NCBI GenBank assembly: GCA_963853835.1
Contig: OY970835.1
Coordinates: 34,422,047 to 34,486,046 of the forward strand
Direction of reading: 5' to 3'
Source: Calendula officinalis
Taxonomy: Eukaryota; Streptophyta; Magnoliopsida; Asterales; Asteraceae
Length of the DNA: 64,000 bases
Shown: positions 42,476-55,400 of the stretch, in pieces
Numbering within the stretch: position 1 is the stretch's first letter
Layout of the letters: every line of letters starts with the position of its first letter
The notes under the pieces: generated by a model
Database searches by the model: none
What the model was told of the DNA's origin: nothing
The model's input: the letters and a program-made list of their open reading frames with translations, nothing else
Made by a program: the position numbers and the translations under genes

Positions 42476-42980
42476 ATCAAGAGTAACGACTCTATTTCTT
42501 TATTTAATCGTTTATATATCAAGAGTCACGACTCACTTTCTTTTTTTTTTTGAACGGCAAGTTAGTAAGTTAGTGGTTCGAGCCTAGACAGTGACATCTA
42601 CAAGGGGCAGTAGACATCCACAAGGGGCAGTAAGTTAGTGGTCACGACTCACTTTTTATTTCATGTCAAGAGCGATGACTCTATCTCTTTTGTTTTATTT
42701 TGAAGCTACGAGCTTTAGTATTAGAGTGCTTAACATCAACATCATCATTATCTTTTTCGATTTCCCTTTCAATTTCTATTTTTTTTTTTTTAACGGCAAT
42801 TTCAATTTCTAATGATGGTGTGCTTCTTTTTATTTTATTTTATTTAAAAAAAACTCTTAATTATTTGTCAAGAGTCATAACTCTATTTCATTTGTTTTCT
42901 TTTATTGTCATAATCTCTTTTTATTTGTTGTCAAGAGTCACGATTCTATCTCTTTTAATTTTTTTAAGCCACGTGCTTGG
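42476..42980. repeat. dispersed degenerate repeat built on CAAGAGTCACGACTC
   Basis: The word CAAGAGT(C/A)A(C/T)(G/A)A(C/T)TC followed by T(A/C)T(A/T)TCT recurs near 42478, 42529, 42667, 42868 and 42931, separated by T-rich stretches. GAGTCACGACTC is itself nearly palindromic. The spacing is irregular, so this is not a simple satellite. No function is evident. Confidence 0.6.
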
Positions 42981-43496
42981 AAATTGTCTTACTCTTTTTA
43001 ATTTGCTATATTTGAAGAACTCGAAGAACTCTCTTCATTTGCTACTGGACCTCTTCATCAAAACCACGCCTTGATCTTTAGTATTAAAGTGTTCAAGTCT
43101 CTTTATTCGTCCAGTTATAGACTCAACTGCGGAGGAGTATTAGCCAAAATCAAGGCTCATGAGTTCGATTTCATATTTTACATTTGTGTAATTTAATGAG
43201 TATTACTTATTTCATATTTGTAACTCGTATTTAGTTTCTTATATTTATACCAAACTAATCAATGAAGAAAAGCATCGATTCATACTATTTTACAAGAACT
43301 AGTTTTTTCTTTCATTTTTCATTTTTAAGTTAAACATCGTTTAGGTAAAAGAAAATTAGGTTAAAACTACTAAACCAACGCTTAAGTTTGGTTTACTGTA
43401 CTGTTATGTATCAAAACAGTTCCGTATTTGTGTTGTATCAATACCAAACCGAGCTATGCGGTACAATACACGGTATTAATATTTTTAAAATTTCAG

Positions 43497-43835
43497 TTTC
43501 CAGACGGGTGCCAACGGTGGCGCCAGTTGCTCCGCCAGTACTGCACACCGTTGGCACGCCCCTATCAGTTTTTCCGTCGGTAGGGCACTCGCCAGTTTGG
43601 AGACGGGGGGAGGTAAGCGCCGGTTTGGTGGGTGGGCCCAAAGGGGTATTTCGTGTGTGTGTGTGTTTTGTAATGGTGGGTCCCAAAAAATTAAAGGGAA
43701 GTGGTATTGTTGGCATGAGTACATCAGTTTAATGTTAGTTAGTGTGTCTGCTGACGTGACGCTGATTTGGCAACAACTGACGGCGTCAGTTGGGTGCACT
43801 GTTGGGAGCGATCTATTGAACACCCCTAAATGATG
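43497..43835. repeat. GC-rich interspersed repeat
   Basis: This stretch is much richer in G+C than its surroundings and has internal inverted words (GTGCCAACGGTG with CACCGTTGGCAC; CAACTGACGGCG with GGCGTCAGTTGG-like order). It ends in GAACACCCCTAAATG, a terminal motif common in plant hAT-type MITEs. The left border and a target duplication were not found. Confidence 0.4.
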
Positions 43836-44389
43836 TCTCGATGGGTTTAACTTAACTAACAGCTTGTTTACCTTCATTACTAACTTCGTATTTATACTTG
43901 GGATCGTCTTACCACTTTATATATCCTTTCACTATATATAAAAAAAAGTAAAGACTGTCTTAACTGTTAAAATTCAAATGTTTTACCAAATTGAGGAGTA
44001 AAGCTTCATGCTTGTAACCGACACTCGCTAGTCACAAAATTATTGTGTATTTTATCGCATAAATAGACTAGCACTGAAAATAGGAAAATATGGTAAAATT
44101 ATACAACATATATCTAAACACTAATTGCCATCTTCAATCTACAGTTTTTTATTTGCTCTGATTTCAAGAACCATATATGCTCCAAAGAACCTAATCAGCT
44201 GACACAAAAACAACATCATTCACAACGCAATCAACAAACAACGATACTCAATCCCTTCAAAGGAGGGGTATAAGGCTAACTTGACATTTTTAGAAAATGA
44301 TATGTAATAAAAAGCCATGTTGGGTTAAAAAGTCAAGCAATGGCTATATAAACAAGCACTTGTTAAAAGACGGAATTACCCTTGCAAAG

Positions 44390-47109
44390 CTATAAGTCGG
44401 GTGGCGTATGAAAGAGCAAATGAGCCACAGCACGGTCTATGGGATTTGTCTTTGTCTCGCCATCGGATGTTGTAGCTGAGCTGTCATAAGGAACAAAAAA
44501 TAATGAGAAAGCTAGATCTTATACCTATTTTCAATATTGACATGAATTCATTTTATATTAAATAAACTTTAGTAATAAAAATAGAAACAAAACATAATAT
44601 AATAAACTTGGGCTACTAATTAACCTTTTTGAACTACTTGGTCTTTCTTCCATGTCACCATCATTTTGCCTCTGCAAAGCACTTTGAGCCAACCGAAACA
44701 AGCTGTCTCTTATACATAACCTTATTTCAATCCCCAGCTGCAACATCTCTTCATCAGCCTCAAAATATTAAGAGTTGTGTATATATATGTATGTGTGTGT
44801 GTTTGTATATCATGGAAGACGTGTAAGAGGTGGCAATTTCAACCTATTTACTTATGAGTGGGTCAATTTGGGTTATTGTATTTCCAACATGTCTGGAATT
44901 AATAATAATGTATTAGAAGTAAATGGTCAAACGGATCCAAAGTTGCCCAAAATGTTTTTATAATGCATAAAGCATTCTAAAACAATTTTGTTCAAATAAA
45001 TACCATACCTACATGTGACATACTAATTAATTTTTAGAAAGCAAAAAAAAACGTAATTATTTGGGAAAAAATGTTCCGGGTCAGCTTGAGCACCCATTTT
45101 GCCACCTCTACTATGAATATGAATATGAATATATACATACAATGCTTACATTTTCAATGACATTTTGAAGTTTATTCAATAAAGTATCTTCCAATGAACT
45201 TTTATCCATCATAATCATCTGTCTCGTATCTGAATCACTCTGTTGAAGAGACATAAACGTGTTCACACTTTGATCAATTTCCACATTACCTGCTTTTGCA
45301 AATTGCATTTGGGTTTCTTGCTGCCTAAATTCCTGCTGTTGTTTACGAATAGCCATTAATGCGCGCATTTTCTGCCGCCTTTTTAATTTTTCAATTTTTT
45401 CTTGAGGTGTCATTTTCAAAGGAGGTGTTTTGTCAGAAACATACGAGGTACCAGATGACATGGGCTGATGTTCTTCACGAGAATGAAATCGTGGTAATGT
45501 GGGCCCTACTGAATGATGATTTTTCATCATGTTATAACCATTAAAAGAGTTGGTTTGATGATATCTTGTCATTGAAATTTCTGAATCTTGACTTTGATTC
45601 CCAAGAGAAAACCAGGGATTGCAAGATGTTTTTTGTGATTTCTTTTGTCCATCAATCTGTGCACACTAAGAAAAAAGAAAGAAATAATTGAATGCGTATA
45701 GAAACAGAAGAACTATCTCCCATTAAAATCTGGAATCATAATTACCTTGCCAATTGCCACGTCATCAGCCATTGCAAAATTAGCAGCACCGATTGGATAA
45801 ACAACGGGTGGAGTTCTTCTTACAATATTTGAAGCTGACTGTCAAAACTCATAAATCTGTTAAACCTCTCCTTAAGGATTTTTCTAATGTAAATTACAAC
45901 GTTAAATTTATACGATAATTACCTTTTCTTTTTGCTTGTGTTTTTCATATTTTATAACGCTTGATTTAGTTCCAACATGCTGACAATCACTTGTTAACTC
46001 CCCTAACTGCAAATGCTTGTCGGGACCACCAATAACATCTTTGGTAGATGACCACAACGCCATGTCATCGTTGCTGCAAAATATCACTTGTGGGGATATT
46101 TGGTTAGATGAATAACATCATGGTTAAATACTTAAATATAATCAAGGTACAAAAAACCCGTCAATGAATTTAAATATAAATTTACAGAACATAAAATCTT
46201 GGTAAAATACTTTAGTTAGTCTTTGATTTCATGGTTACTAATACCATCAGGGCTGTAATTATAGATCAAAAGAAATCAGTCCACAACAATAATTACATTA
46301 CCTTAATATTCTATCCAAATCATCAAAGCTCTCCCAACCAAAATCAACAAATTTGCCTCCATCTCTGTCTTCAGACCGATTATCGAGTTGAGCACTTTCA
46401 TCTGTTAGAAATTAGTGATACATTAAAACCCGAAATATATGTATTTTAAGCTACATTAGGGGATAAAATGATAAATCAATACCTGTTTGTTGTACATCAA
46501 GTTTTGATGCAGATAAAAAAGGCAGTGAATTAACTGAGACAGTTGCACGTGTATCGCTTCCTTGTTGTGAGTCGGAATGTGGAACAATGTTTTCACCTTC
46601 CTCCCCCCATATTATATTTGAAAGCTGGAAATATTAATTACTTAACCATAACCTCCATTTGAATTACAAATCTTCAATAAATGTTAAATTTAAATTACTT
46701 CATAGACTAAATAGTAAATACTCTCAATTTTGAACTTTTGTAGCGTTACACTTATATTCCACTAGAATTTAGAAAATCAGACTTTAATGGCCAGTAAAAC
46801 CTAATTCCATAATAACTTTAAACATATTTATCAAAATTCATATCAATTTCGTTTATGTTGGACGAACAGAGTATAAACATAGGTAGGCCCTAAATCTAAA
46901 TCACCTACACTTGTATCCTTAAGAAAAGCATCATTAAACAGAGTAATTATATTAAATGTCGTGTACAATAAATCAATTGAATAAAGTTTTGCAGGGAATT
47001 TTATATTAAATGTTTTCTATAAGCAAACATTAATTGAATAAATAAAATAAAAATACCAACAGCAAAAGAAGAAATTGATACTAACCTCTTGGTCGTCCCA
47101 ATCAAACAT
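44390..47109 (-). CDS. LNK2: LNK2-type clock transcription cofactor
   Basis: Eight exons, minus strand: 47109-47086, 46624-46483, 46401-46302, 46073-45923, 45838-45746, 45665-45150, 44758-44625, 44480-44390; 416 residues in frame. The first exon encodes only MFDWDDQE; exon 2 opens with LSNIIWGEE, the conserved LNK N-terminus. Exon 3 has the SFDDLDRI box. Exon 6 has MTPQEKIEKLKRRQKMRA, the Arg/Lys-rich segment, and the C-terminus holds EIRLCIRDSLFRLAQSALQR and NPIDRAVAHLLFHTP. LNK proteins have no DNA-binding domain; they are recruited by RVE8/CCA1-type MYB factors to evening genes in the nucleus and link light to the clock. At 416 residues it is shorter than Arabidopsis LNK2. LNK1 is the alternative, but the MFDW start favours LNK2. 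Confidence 0.9.
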
Positions 47110-47711
47110 TGCTGTAAAATCCGCTAATAATGTCACCTTTCAAGCTCAATAATCCGACAACCAAATAACAACACTCGCGTCTTAACCCGCACATCGCCGA
47201 TTATCAGCAAAATCAGATAAAATTGTTGCCTAAAAACATCAATAAGCAAGCAACAAGTTACACTAAAAAGACACCAAGCAACAACAGAGAAGCTAGAACA
47301 AACCAGAGTGGTTGGGAAGAGAGAGTGGGTGGGTCAAAGACGGTTTAGCCGAATGAGAGGTGGGAATTAGGTCAGGAAGAGTGGACAGGTGGGAGGTGGA
47401 GTTTATGGTGAATCTAGAATGCGTGGCCAGAAAAGCAAAGATCAAAAACAGGGTTGCAATTGGACGAATGGATAGTATAATTTTGAATTTTTCCATATTT
47501 AGGTTTCTTGATTTTGACTAATTGTTGTGGGTTTGGTTATCTGGGGAGCAGCTTTCTATGGGTCGCTTTTCAGTCACCTGAGTCATTGCCAACCAAGCCG
47601 CGCAATTCTAAAATCCAGATAAGATTGATTTATTTATTTATTTTATTTTATTTTCGTAAATTTCCAGTTTACCCGAGATATCCGAAAAAAGAGTGATATT
47701 AGTGGTGCTTA
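47110..47711 (-). promoter_or_regulatory. upstream region of the LNK2-type gene
   Basis: AT-rich up to 47280, then a mixed stretch. The region would hold the 5' leader and promoter. I could not identify an evening element with certainty. A Harbinger-like MITE begins 600 bp upstream of the start codon. Confidence 0.4.
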
Positions 47712-48044
47712 GAGCATTAGGTGTGGTCACACCAAGTCGGATGTCACCTATGCGTTACCTCAGCGCCAAATCACCATTTCATATTTCACATTCTAAACCC
47801 CAAATACCTCATCTACCATAACTTAATCTAAAATATTTTTTTGGGACCCACTAAAATACCCCTTACCCAATAAAAACACTCCAAATACACTCTCTCTCTT
47901 CCGCCGGTCTCGCCAAAAGTTCGACGCACACCATCACTCACCCAACGGGCGGTGTGGTGGCGAAGTGGAGCAAGCCGGCGAGGGGTGCCACATCATATAT
48001 TTCATCCGGCGAGGGGAGGGGGTCCGCCACCACACCCCTCCCTC
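47712..48044. mobile_element. PIF/Harbinger-like MITE
   Basis: Bounded by TTA at 47709-47711 and 48045-48047. The terminal inverted repeats are imperfect: GAGCATTAGGTGTGGT on the left, ACCACACCCCTCCCTC on the right. It is GC-rich inside, with CCGGCGAGGGG repeated twice (47974 and 48006). No coding capacity. Confidence 0.6.
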
Positions 48045-48338
48045 TTACCATTTGTGTTTATTTATGTGTTTATCTATTTGATGATGACAAGTGTCAAAAT
48101 CAAGGGATGATACGAACAAACATAATTAATGGATTACACATGTCAAGTTTAGAGATAGTTAGGCACATAAATAGACATAAATATCATTTCTCCCGAAAAA
48201 ATTATACCATAATTGAGTTTCCGGATCTAACGATAAAACGAATTCTAGCACAATAACTTTACAAACTTGTGGTTTTGAATTTTGATACCACCGTTAGATA
48301 TTAATCACATTAACACATTCAAATATAGTAATAAAAAC

Positions 48339-48870
48339 TAGGGGTGTTCAAAACCGGGTACCCGGATTTTCGGATACCCGAAATTCGGGTACCCGGATTT
48401 TCGGATAGTGAATTTTACTACCCGCATTTGGTACCCGGATTTCGGATACCCGGATTTCGGGTACCCGGAATTTCGGGTATCCGAAATCCGGGTATCCGGT
48501 ATCCGGAAAAAACAAAATATTAAAATATTTTTCGAATATTTCGAGTTTTTTTCGGATATTTCGGGTATTTTTCAGATATTTCGGGTACTTTTTAAATATT
48601 TTGGGTATTTTTGGGTATTTTCTCAAATATTTTGTGTATTTTTTGTATATTTTTTGAATATTTTTCGTATATTTTTTATTTTCGGGTAATTTTTCGGGTA
48701 TCGGGTATCCGAAAATCTTGAAAACACTACCCGTATTTGGTACCCGGAATTCGGATACCCGGATTTCGGATACCCGGATTTTCGGATACCCGAATTTTCG
48801 GATACCCGGATTTCGGATATCGAGTAATTTTTCGGATACCCGGTTTTTCGGATATTTTTGAACACCCCTA
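48339..48870. mobile_element. hAT-type MITE filled with GGTACCCGGAT-like repeats
   Basis: The terminal inverted repeat is TAGGGGTGTTCAAAA (left), inverted at the right end (TTTTTGAACACCCCTA). The 8-bp target duplication ATAAAAAC lies at 48331-48338 and 48871-48878. The interior is an inverted arrangement of short degenerate units (CGGGTACCCGGATTTC, TTTTTCGGATATTTCGGG) on both arms. Apparent ORFs rich in Tyr-Pro/Phe-Gly on both strands are by-products of this periodicity. Confidence 0.92.
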
Positions 48871-48878
48871 ATAAAAAC

Positions 48879-50134
48879 AACGTAATGTCTAATGTCTAGT
48901 TAATTTATATAAAATTTAATAAATATTGTTACTTTTATAAACATTATTGTAAGTAAACTAGCTAAAGAAGACATACATTATTTGAGTTCAGCGAGAGACA
49001 TTGTGATCACGTTCTAGCCATGGTGTTGAATGATGAGGACCCAAAACAAAATCTCTCTAATGATATATATCACACCCAAATCGACAACTTTGAAGACTAC
49101 CGACAAACACCTGAAATTTGAACACCAGAACCGAACCAAGTTTGGTTGTCGACAACGGCAAAAGGCGATGGTAGAGGAAACTTATGACTGAGAATCAGAT
49201 GAAAGAGGAGAAAAGTTACATTCAGGTATTCCCCTTAAATCCCTTAATATATGATCAATAACCCTAAGACTGCATCGTAGATGGACTAAAATGTCTAAAT
49301 AATTTCATAATACTAAACTTTGTGCCAATTAATTATTACTTTAATTAATGACAAATCAGTCCCACTAGTTGTCTTAAGTTGCATTTTAAGGTCAGCCCAA
49401 AAGAATCTTATTATTATTTCGAGTATTACTAACTTATTTCGATGACCTTCCACATATATTCAACATAATCAAGGCATCATCTCTCTCCAAAATCAAGATT
49501 GATCAAAATTAGAACATTACTTTCAATTATTTTGATCAAACAAGTAATTAGTTTCTCAGAATCCAAGTCAAAAAACCAAACTCTGCCTTACGTAAAGTTG
49601 TCAGAGTACGATTAACCTCTGGATTTGATTTGAAATCACTGCTTATATATCCGATATTGGCCATAATTCACAAGAACATTCTGTAGTTCATAAATCTGAC
49701 AATAGAGCTCGGGGTCGTCACCCGGTGCCGTAGCTAATCGAGTAGCTCTAGAAGCATGTGTACATCTGAATTCTTACATATGAAATTTATAAAAGATTAT
49801 ATGGTTTAAAAGGATATTAATTAAATTTAAAAGTTAACTAAAGCCAATAACATTACACTATACGCTATAAGTTGCTATTAAAGTTGTAAATAATTATTGA
49901 TTTTTTTTTTCCTTCTAGCTCATTCTGTAACTCTCTTCTATCCGAAAAATACAAGCTGAACACACTTCAGATAATTACAAAAGTCATTTACAATGTCGAT
50001 GATTTGTAAACATATCCTATTCGACCGAGATAGCTAACATTTTTATGCTAACTATGGTGAACCCTAACCTACAATATGAAAATGGAGATGATTTTACATC
50101 ACATAAAAGTATTATGTACACCAAAATTATCTTG
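48879..50134. other. intergenic, no gene seen
   Basis: AT-rich sequence without a supported ORF or repeat border. A short stretch at 49010-49210 is less AT-rich but has no protein I recognise. Confidence 0.5.
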
Positions 50135-50136
50135 TA

Positions 50137-50400
50137 CTCCCTCCGTCCCTAAATAAAGTTACCATTTGTGTTGGGCACAATATTTTAGGAAATAGTTAGT
50201 GGTGGGGTATTTGGTATTACTTTTGAATAAAATATAAGGTTTGATTGGAGAGAGAAAGTGTTTTAAGAGATAGTTAGTGGTGAAAGTATTAGTAATAATA
50301 TTATTATATTAAGTGGGTCCCCTAAGTTTGAGAAATGGGAACTTTATTTAGGGACAAAACTTGAAGGTGAAATGAGAACTTTATTTAGGGACGAAGGGAG
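50137..50400. mobile_element. Tc1/mariner (Stowaway-type) MITE
   Basis: Terminal inverted repeats CTCCCTCCGTCCCTAAATAA on the left and TTATTTAGGGACGAAGGGAG on the right, flanked by TA at 50135-50136 and 50401-50402. 264 bp, no coding. An internal partial copy of the right end (ACTTTATTTAGGGAC) lies near 50341-50355. Confidence 0.92.
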
Positions 50401-50402
50401 TA

Positions 50403-52415
50403 TAATTTATTACTTTAAATGTAGAATGTAGTACAAAGAATACAGTTAAAACCCTAATGCCAACTATACTAAAATTTCAACCAGGGCCAGATTTGGGCCT
50501 GGGCCACCCGAACCCATGAAATGTAGGGGTCCATTTTCAAACACCCTGAGTCCAGTATATAAATCCACTTAAATTAAAAGAAAATAAAACTCTAAAGGGG
50601 CGGCATTTGGGGAAGAAATCAGAAACGGAGAGAAAGGAGAAGACGAAACGAGCGATAGGTTTCAAAAATTCCAATCTTCTACTACTTTCAACCTTCACGA
50701 CTTTACCTTGCAAATCTGAAATCAAAAGGCGACACTCTCAAATCAGGTACGTGTTATTCTTTCCTGTTACGACCTTAAACAAATTTGTTTTTTCATTATA
50801 GTAATACAAGCTATTATCCGATTTCAATTATCAAATTTTGGATTTCGGAACGTTTGTGGATTATATTACATCTACTTATTAAGTTTATTAGGTTACTTGA
50901 TGAACTGCAAGTATGATGAAATTTTATTCCAGTTTTGATTTCAAATACGCTAAATCCAGTTTTTATTGTAATGGGATTCGAATATGATAAAATATAAATT
51001 CGTCCGTAAATCTACAAAGCTCGCAAGTTTCTGTCTGCAGTTTATTTCTTGTATGAGTTATTAAAAGAGGTTAGCAGTTAGTGTAAGTGAAATTTAGGCA
51101 CTTTATGAGTTTCAAAGAAGATTGGCATTGCAGATATGGATGATGTACGAATTAATAAGGTCCATACTCGTGTTTGCTGATCGGGTATGTTCTCTTTAAT
51201 TACCAAATATATTCAGGTGTAATTATATATACTTATGTTAAATATTGGCCAGCAATTCATGGTTGATTCGGGTTGGTGTGTTGGTATCACCCAACCCAAA
51301 CACGACCCATTTATCTAATTACATATGTTCTATATGAATTTTACTTATTTGGAAAAAAATTACTTTAGAGGACCCATTTTTAAGATTCCGCCCAGGGCCC
51401 AAAATTTGATTGGACCAGCCCGATTACAACCCACAATTTATTCGGTAAATCTTATTTTTTGCAATTTTTCTGATTTGGGTTTGTAAAATCCAGTTAGAAA
51501 GTTCAATTTTTATTACCGCAAATCACCACAATGAAGTATGCTTTCTTTTGCAGCAATCAAGAAAAAGCTACTAATTTGCCTTTAAAGTCGACTTCAAGGA
51601 TTCTTTTAAGTTTTAAGCGAAATTGATATGAATTTGTTGCAATTCAAGCACCGTTTTTAGTTCTTGTTGATAATCGTGAATGAAGTTACACAATTAGTCT
51701 TTATAGTTGATATAAAATTGAAATTGGAATTGAAATGAGTTACAGGATTGACATCAATAGTCAAATGTAGCATTGCATATATTCTTGAAATAATGCAGGA
51801 AATAAAGAGTACATATATAAAATATATCATATGAATTGTTTGGTAAACATGAAATTAGAAAATTGATTATATGTATGTGTGTATGTTTATTGAGTTACTG
51901 ACTTGCTTTCCGTTGCAAACAAACCATTGTGTATCTCTGGTTCATCTTTGAAATGTGTATGAAATTTGATTTCTTTTTTCATATTTGTGGATGAAATCTG
52001 ATTTCTTTTTCTGATTTGTGTATGAAGAAATCTGATTTGTTTACGAAATCTGCATTGTGTATGTGTATGAAATCTGATTATATGTAAAAACACTACATAG
52101 CTAAGCATGTCCTTTTTGGTCATTTTACACAAAAAAGCTTATCCAAACACCCCCTAAGGCCTAAACCCTAATTTACAATACAGAGGTTAGATGTGAGTTC
52201 AGACTCAGCCCATATACCCTTGGTGGCCCAGGCCCATCTGTTAAGATTTATTAGTTATTATTTGTAATTTTCTTATATATTTTGTTCAAGGAGTCCCTGA
52301 ATTCAGGTATGGTGTTTTTGGTGGTTGCAGGAAGAGGAAGAGAAATTTCACAATTGATTGATTTTGATTAAACGTATAACCAGCACCAAAGTCTCGTATT
52401 TATTACTTAATTCAA
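50403..52415 (+). promoter_or_regulatory. upstream region of INTS9; possible non-coding first exon
   Basis: A purine-rich leader-like stretch (50600-50745) ends in AAATCAG/GTACGTG, a good splice donor. A matching acceptor GGTTGCAG lies at 52331, just before the coding exon at 52416. This suggests a 5' untranslated exon and a long leader intron. The rest is AT-rich, with fragments of GGGCCCA-type repeat sequence near 50480-50530 and 51370-51430. Not proven. Confidence 0.4.
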
Positions 52416-55400
52416 ATGAAGTTGGTATGATTCTTCTCTCTTTATATGTACAAATTAATTAAGGGGCTGCTTGGGTTTTGGAACTGATTATCATACTTAA
52501 TTTTTTGGATAAACAATTTCTACTCATGGACCTGGTGATTTGATTTGATTTAATTTAATTTAATTATACAAGGGTCAAATAATCAGTTCTGTATAATTAG
52601 TTGCATACCTGCTGTAATTAGGGTTGTTGAATTGGATTGACCGGTTTATTTCAATCCAATTAGGTGAAACTCACGATTCATTCTTGACATATATTTTGCA
52701 GACAAGTTTGAGGCAAAAAGACAGTTACAATCTTCCAGCATGCAACATAATCAACTTAAGTGGTTTCACAATCTTATTTGATTGCCCTCTTGATTTATCT
52801 GCTCTCACAATATTCTCCCCAATTTCTACTGACGAGTCAACATTCTCTTTTGTGGGTCAAACCAACAAGTTTCTTGATAAAAATAATTTAATAGTTTCTG
52901 AACCTTATTATAAAACCGTTGAAAGATTGAATTTATGGAATGTCTCGTTAATTGATGTTGTTCTGATATCAAGTCCAATGGGGATGTTAGGGTTGCCATT
53001 TCTTACTCGTACTAAAGGGTTTTCTGCTAAGGTATTTACTAATGGTTTAGAATTTAGATTTTTTTTTAATGATGTATGAATTTTAAGTTTCAATTAGAAA
53101 ATGGGCAACGGGTCAAAAGGGGTTTGACCGTTTGAGTCAAAACGGGTAATCTTTTATATGGGCTGTGTTTAGTTGATACGTAGAGCTTTTTTTTCTAAAA
53201 TCTTGAATTTTCTATTAATAACTAGAATGTCAAAATGTTTATAGAATTTAATTATTTCAAGAGTAAATTACATACATCGTCCCTTGACTTTTCTTATTAC
53301 ACGGTTGGTCCCTAATTTTGGAACTTTTAAAATCAATGATTCCTAAAAACTTAATGGTCTTTTTTGCTTTGGAGACCATTGGTGTTACTTTAAATATTAT
53401 CTATCTTTTTATGTAAAGTTTATTTTTTTTATGTTCATTTTTACTAGATATATGCAACTGAGGTGACATCAAAACTTGGTCAGTTTATGATGGAAGATCT
53501 TGTTGCAATGCATATGGAATTTAAGCAATTTTATGGACCTAATGACAAAAATAGTTTTCTTCAATTGGCTAATTGGGAAGAACTTGAAGGTCTTCCAAGT
53601 GCACTAAAAGATATAATTATTGGTAAAGATGGGATGGATTTTGGTAGTTGGATGCCATTATACAGGTAAAAATGAAAATCAGTATGCATATTTACTAATA
53701 ATGTATATGTTATATATGTATAGGTTATAATGTTATATATGCATGTGTATAGAAAGAAATAATAAAAGATTGTTCTCAGTGCAGGTGATGTGAAGGAGTG
53801 TTTGCATAATATTGAGACAGTTAAATATTTAGAAGAAGCTTATTATAATGGGACTTTAGTCATAAAAGCTTTAAGTTCTGGTTTAGAAATCGGTTCATGT
53901 AATTGGAATATTAAAACTCCAAAAAGGAATATTTCATATATTTCAAGCTCTGTTTTTTCATCTCCAACTGCAACGGATTTTGATTTTAGTGATGTCCTTG
54001 AAAGTGATGTACTTATTTATTCTGATTTTGGAGCCCTGACTGTTGGTGAAGATAATAATTGCTCACCGAAAAGGTATGATTTTATTTTTATTTTTTCTTA
54101 TTCTGATTTAAGGCTGAGAGCTGTCAAATATTTTGCAGTGATAATGCAAATTGTTGGGATGAGAGTTTAGAAGAAATGGAGAAACTGAATTTCATATGTT
54201 CATGTTGTATGAATTCTGTTAATTCTGGTGGTTCTGTTTTAATCCCCATTGGAAGAATTGGAATTATTTTGCAGCTTTTGGAGTTGTTTTCTTTACATCT
54301 TGATTCATCTGATCTCAAGGTTTTTTTTTTTCGTTTGTTATTTTTTAACAAATAATTAGTGTGTCAAACATGATTACGAAATTTATTTTAATTCTCTAAT
54401 ATAATGATTTAGGTGGTTTATGAATTAAAAAATACACACTTCACATGACTTTCGACCCGTTATAGATAAAACATAACCCTGATCAGCCCATTTTTGAATA
54501 TTTGCCACTTTTAGTTATAGTGACTAATATAATATCTTGTGTTTTTTTTAGATTCCAGTATTTATCATCTCTAGTGTAGCAGAGGAATTACTAGCATACA
54601 CTAATATTTTACCTGAATGGGTATGTAAGGATCGACAAGAAGCGGTAATATTCATCTAGTTTAAACTTACTTAACTTAACATAATTAGTGGTCAAAGTTA
54701 TTTAATATGTATTTATAATTATAATTATTTTTATGCAGATGTACTCGGGAAAACCACTTTTTGCTCACGAGGAACTCATAAAGGAGAAAAAGATCCATGT
54801 ATTTCCAACACTTCACTCACATGACTTACTGTAAGATCTTTATTAAAATTTATTAAAAACAGCCAAAAGTGTTACTAGTTAAACCAATCTAACCCGTACT
54901 AAAATTTGACCCGTTTCAAATCGAACCCGTTTTGACATATTACCCACAGCCCATCACTAAAAATTATGTGTTTAGAGTATTTAACATGTTTGTGACACTT
55001 TTTATGTCTGGTTGTTTATTTAATTATTTATATGCACGCACGCAGAATGATGTGGCAGGAACCATGCATAGTAATTTGTCCTCATTGGAGCTTGAAACTT
55101 GGACCTGTTGTACATTTACTTCAACGTTGGCATGGGGATCCAAATGCACTTCTTGTTCTCGAGGTTTTTTATAATTTATATTTTCCATTATTTTATTTTA
55201 TTTTATTTTTTTATAGTAATATAAATAATTAATTGTTTTCAGCAAGGAGTTGACACTGATCTTGCACTCTCACCTTTCAAGCCTTTAGCAATGAATGTTT
55301 TGGAATGCTCGTTTGTTTCTGGTACAAAGTAAGTAAAACTTTAATATAAAATAATCATATATATTTTTACCGAATTTCTGTTAGTATAATGCAATCTTAT

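Larger units (their letters stand above)
41984..44389. other. intergenic region, T-rich, with dispersed repeats
   Basis: The first about 230 bp serve as promoter and 5' leader of the CIA30 gene. Beyond that come a degenerate direct-repeat block, a GC-rich repeat and AT-rich filler. I see no gene. Poly-T runs followed by AACGGCAA at 42540-42560 and 42780-42800 could be 3' ends of minus-strand retroposons. Confidence 0.55.

Noticed and set aside
42570..42590. tRNA-like B box (GGTTCGAGCC) suggesting a tRNA or SINE
   Set aside because: No A box at the right distance and no cloverleaf; the nearby poly-T would need the opposite strand.
43388..43877. Overlapping ORFs of 92-130 codons on both strands
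   Set aside because: They come from a GC-rich repeat where stops are rare; no family resemblance.
48348..48880. Repeat-protein ORFs on both strands (YPDFGYP, RVSEIRVS)
   Set aside because: By-products of the short-unit repeats inside the hAT MITE, found on both strands at once.
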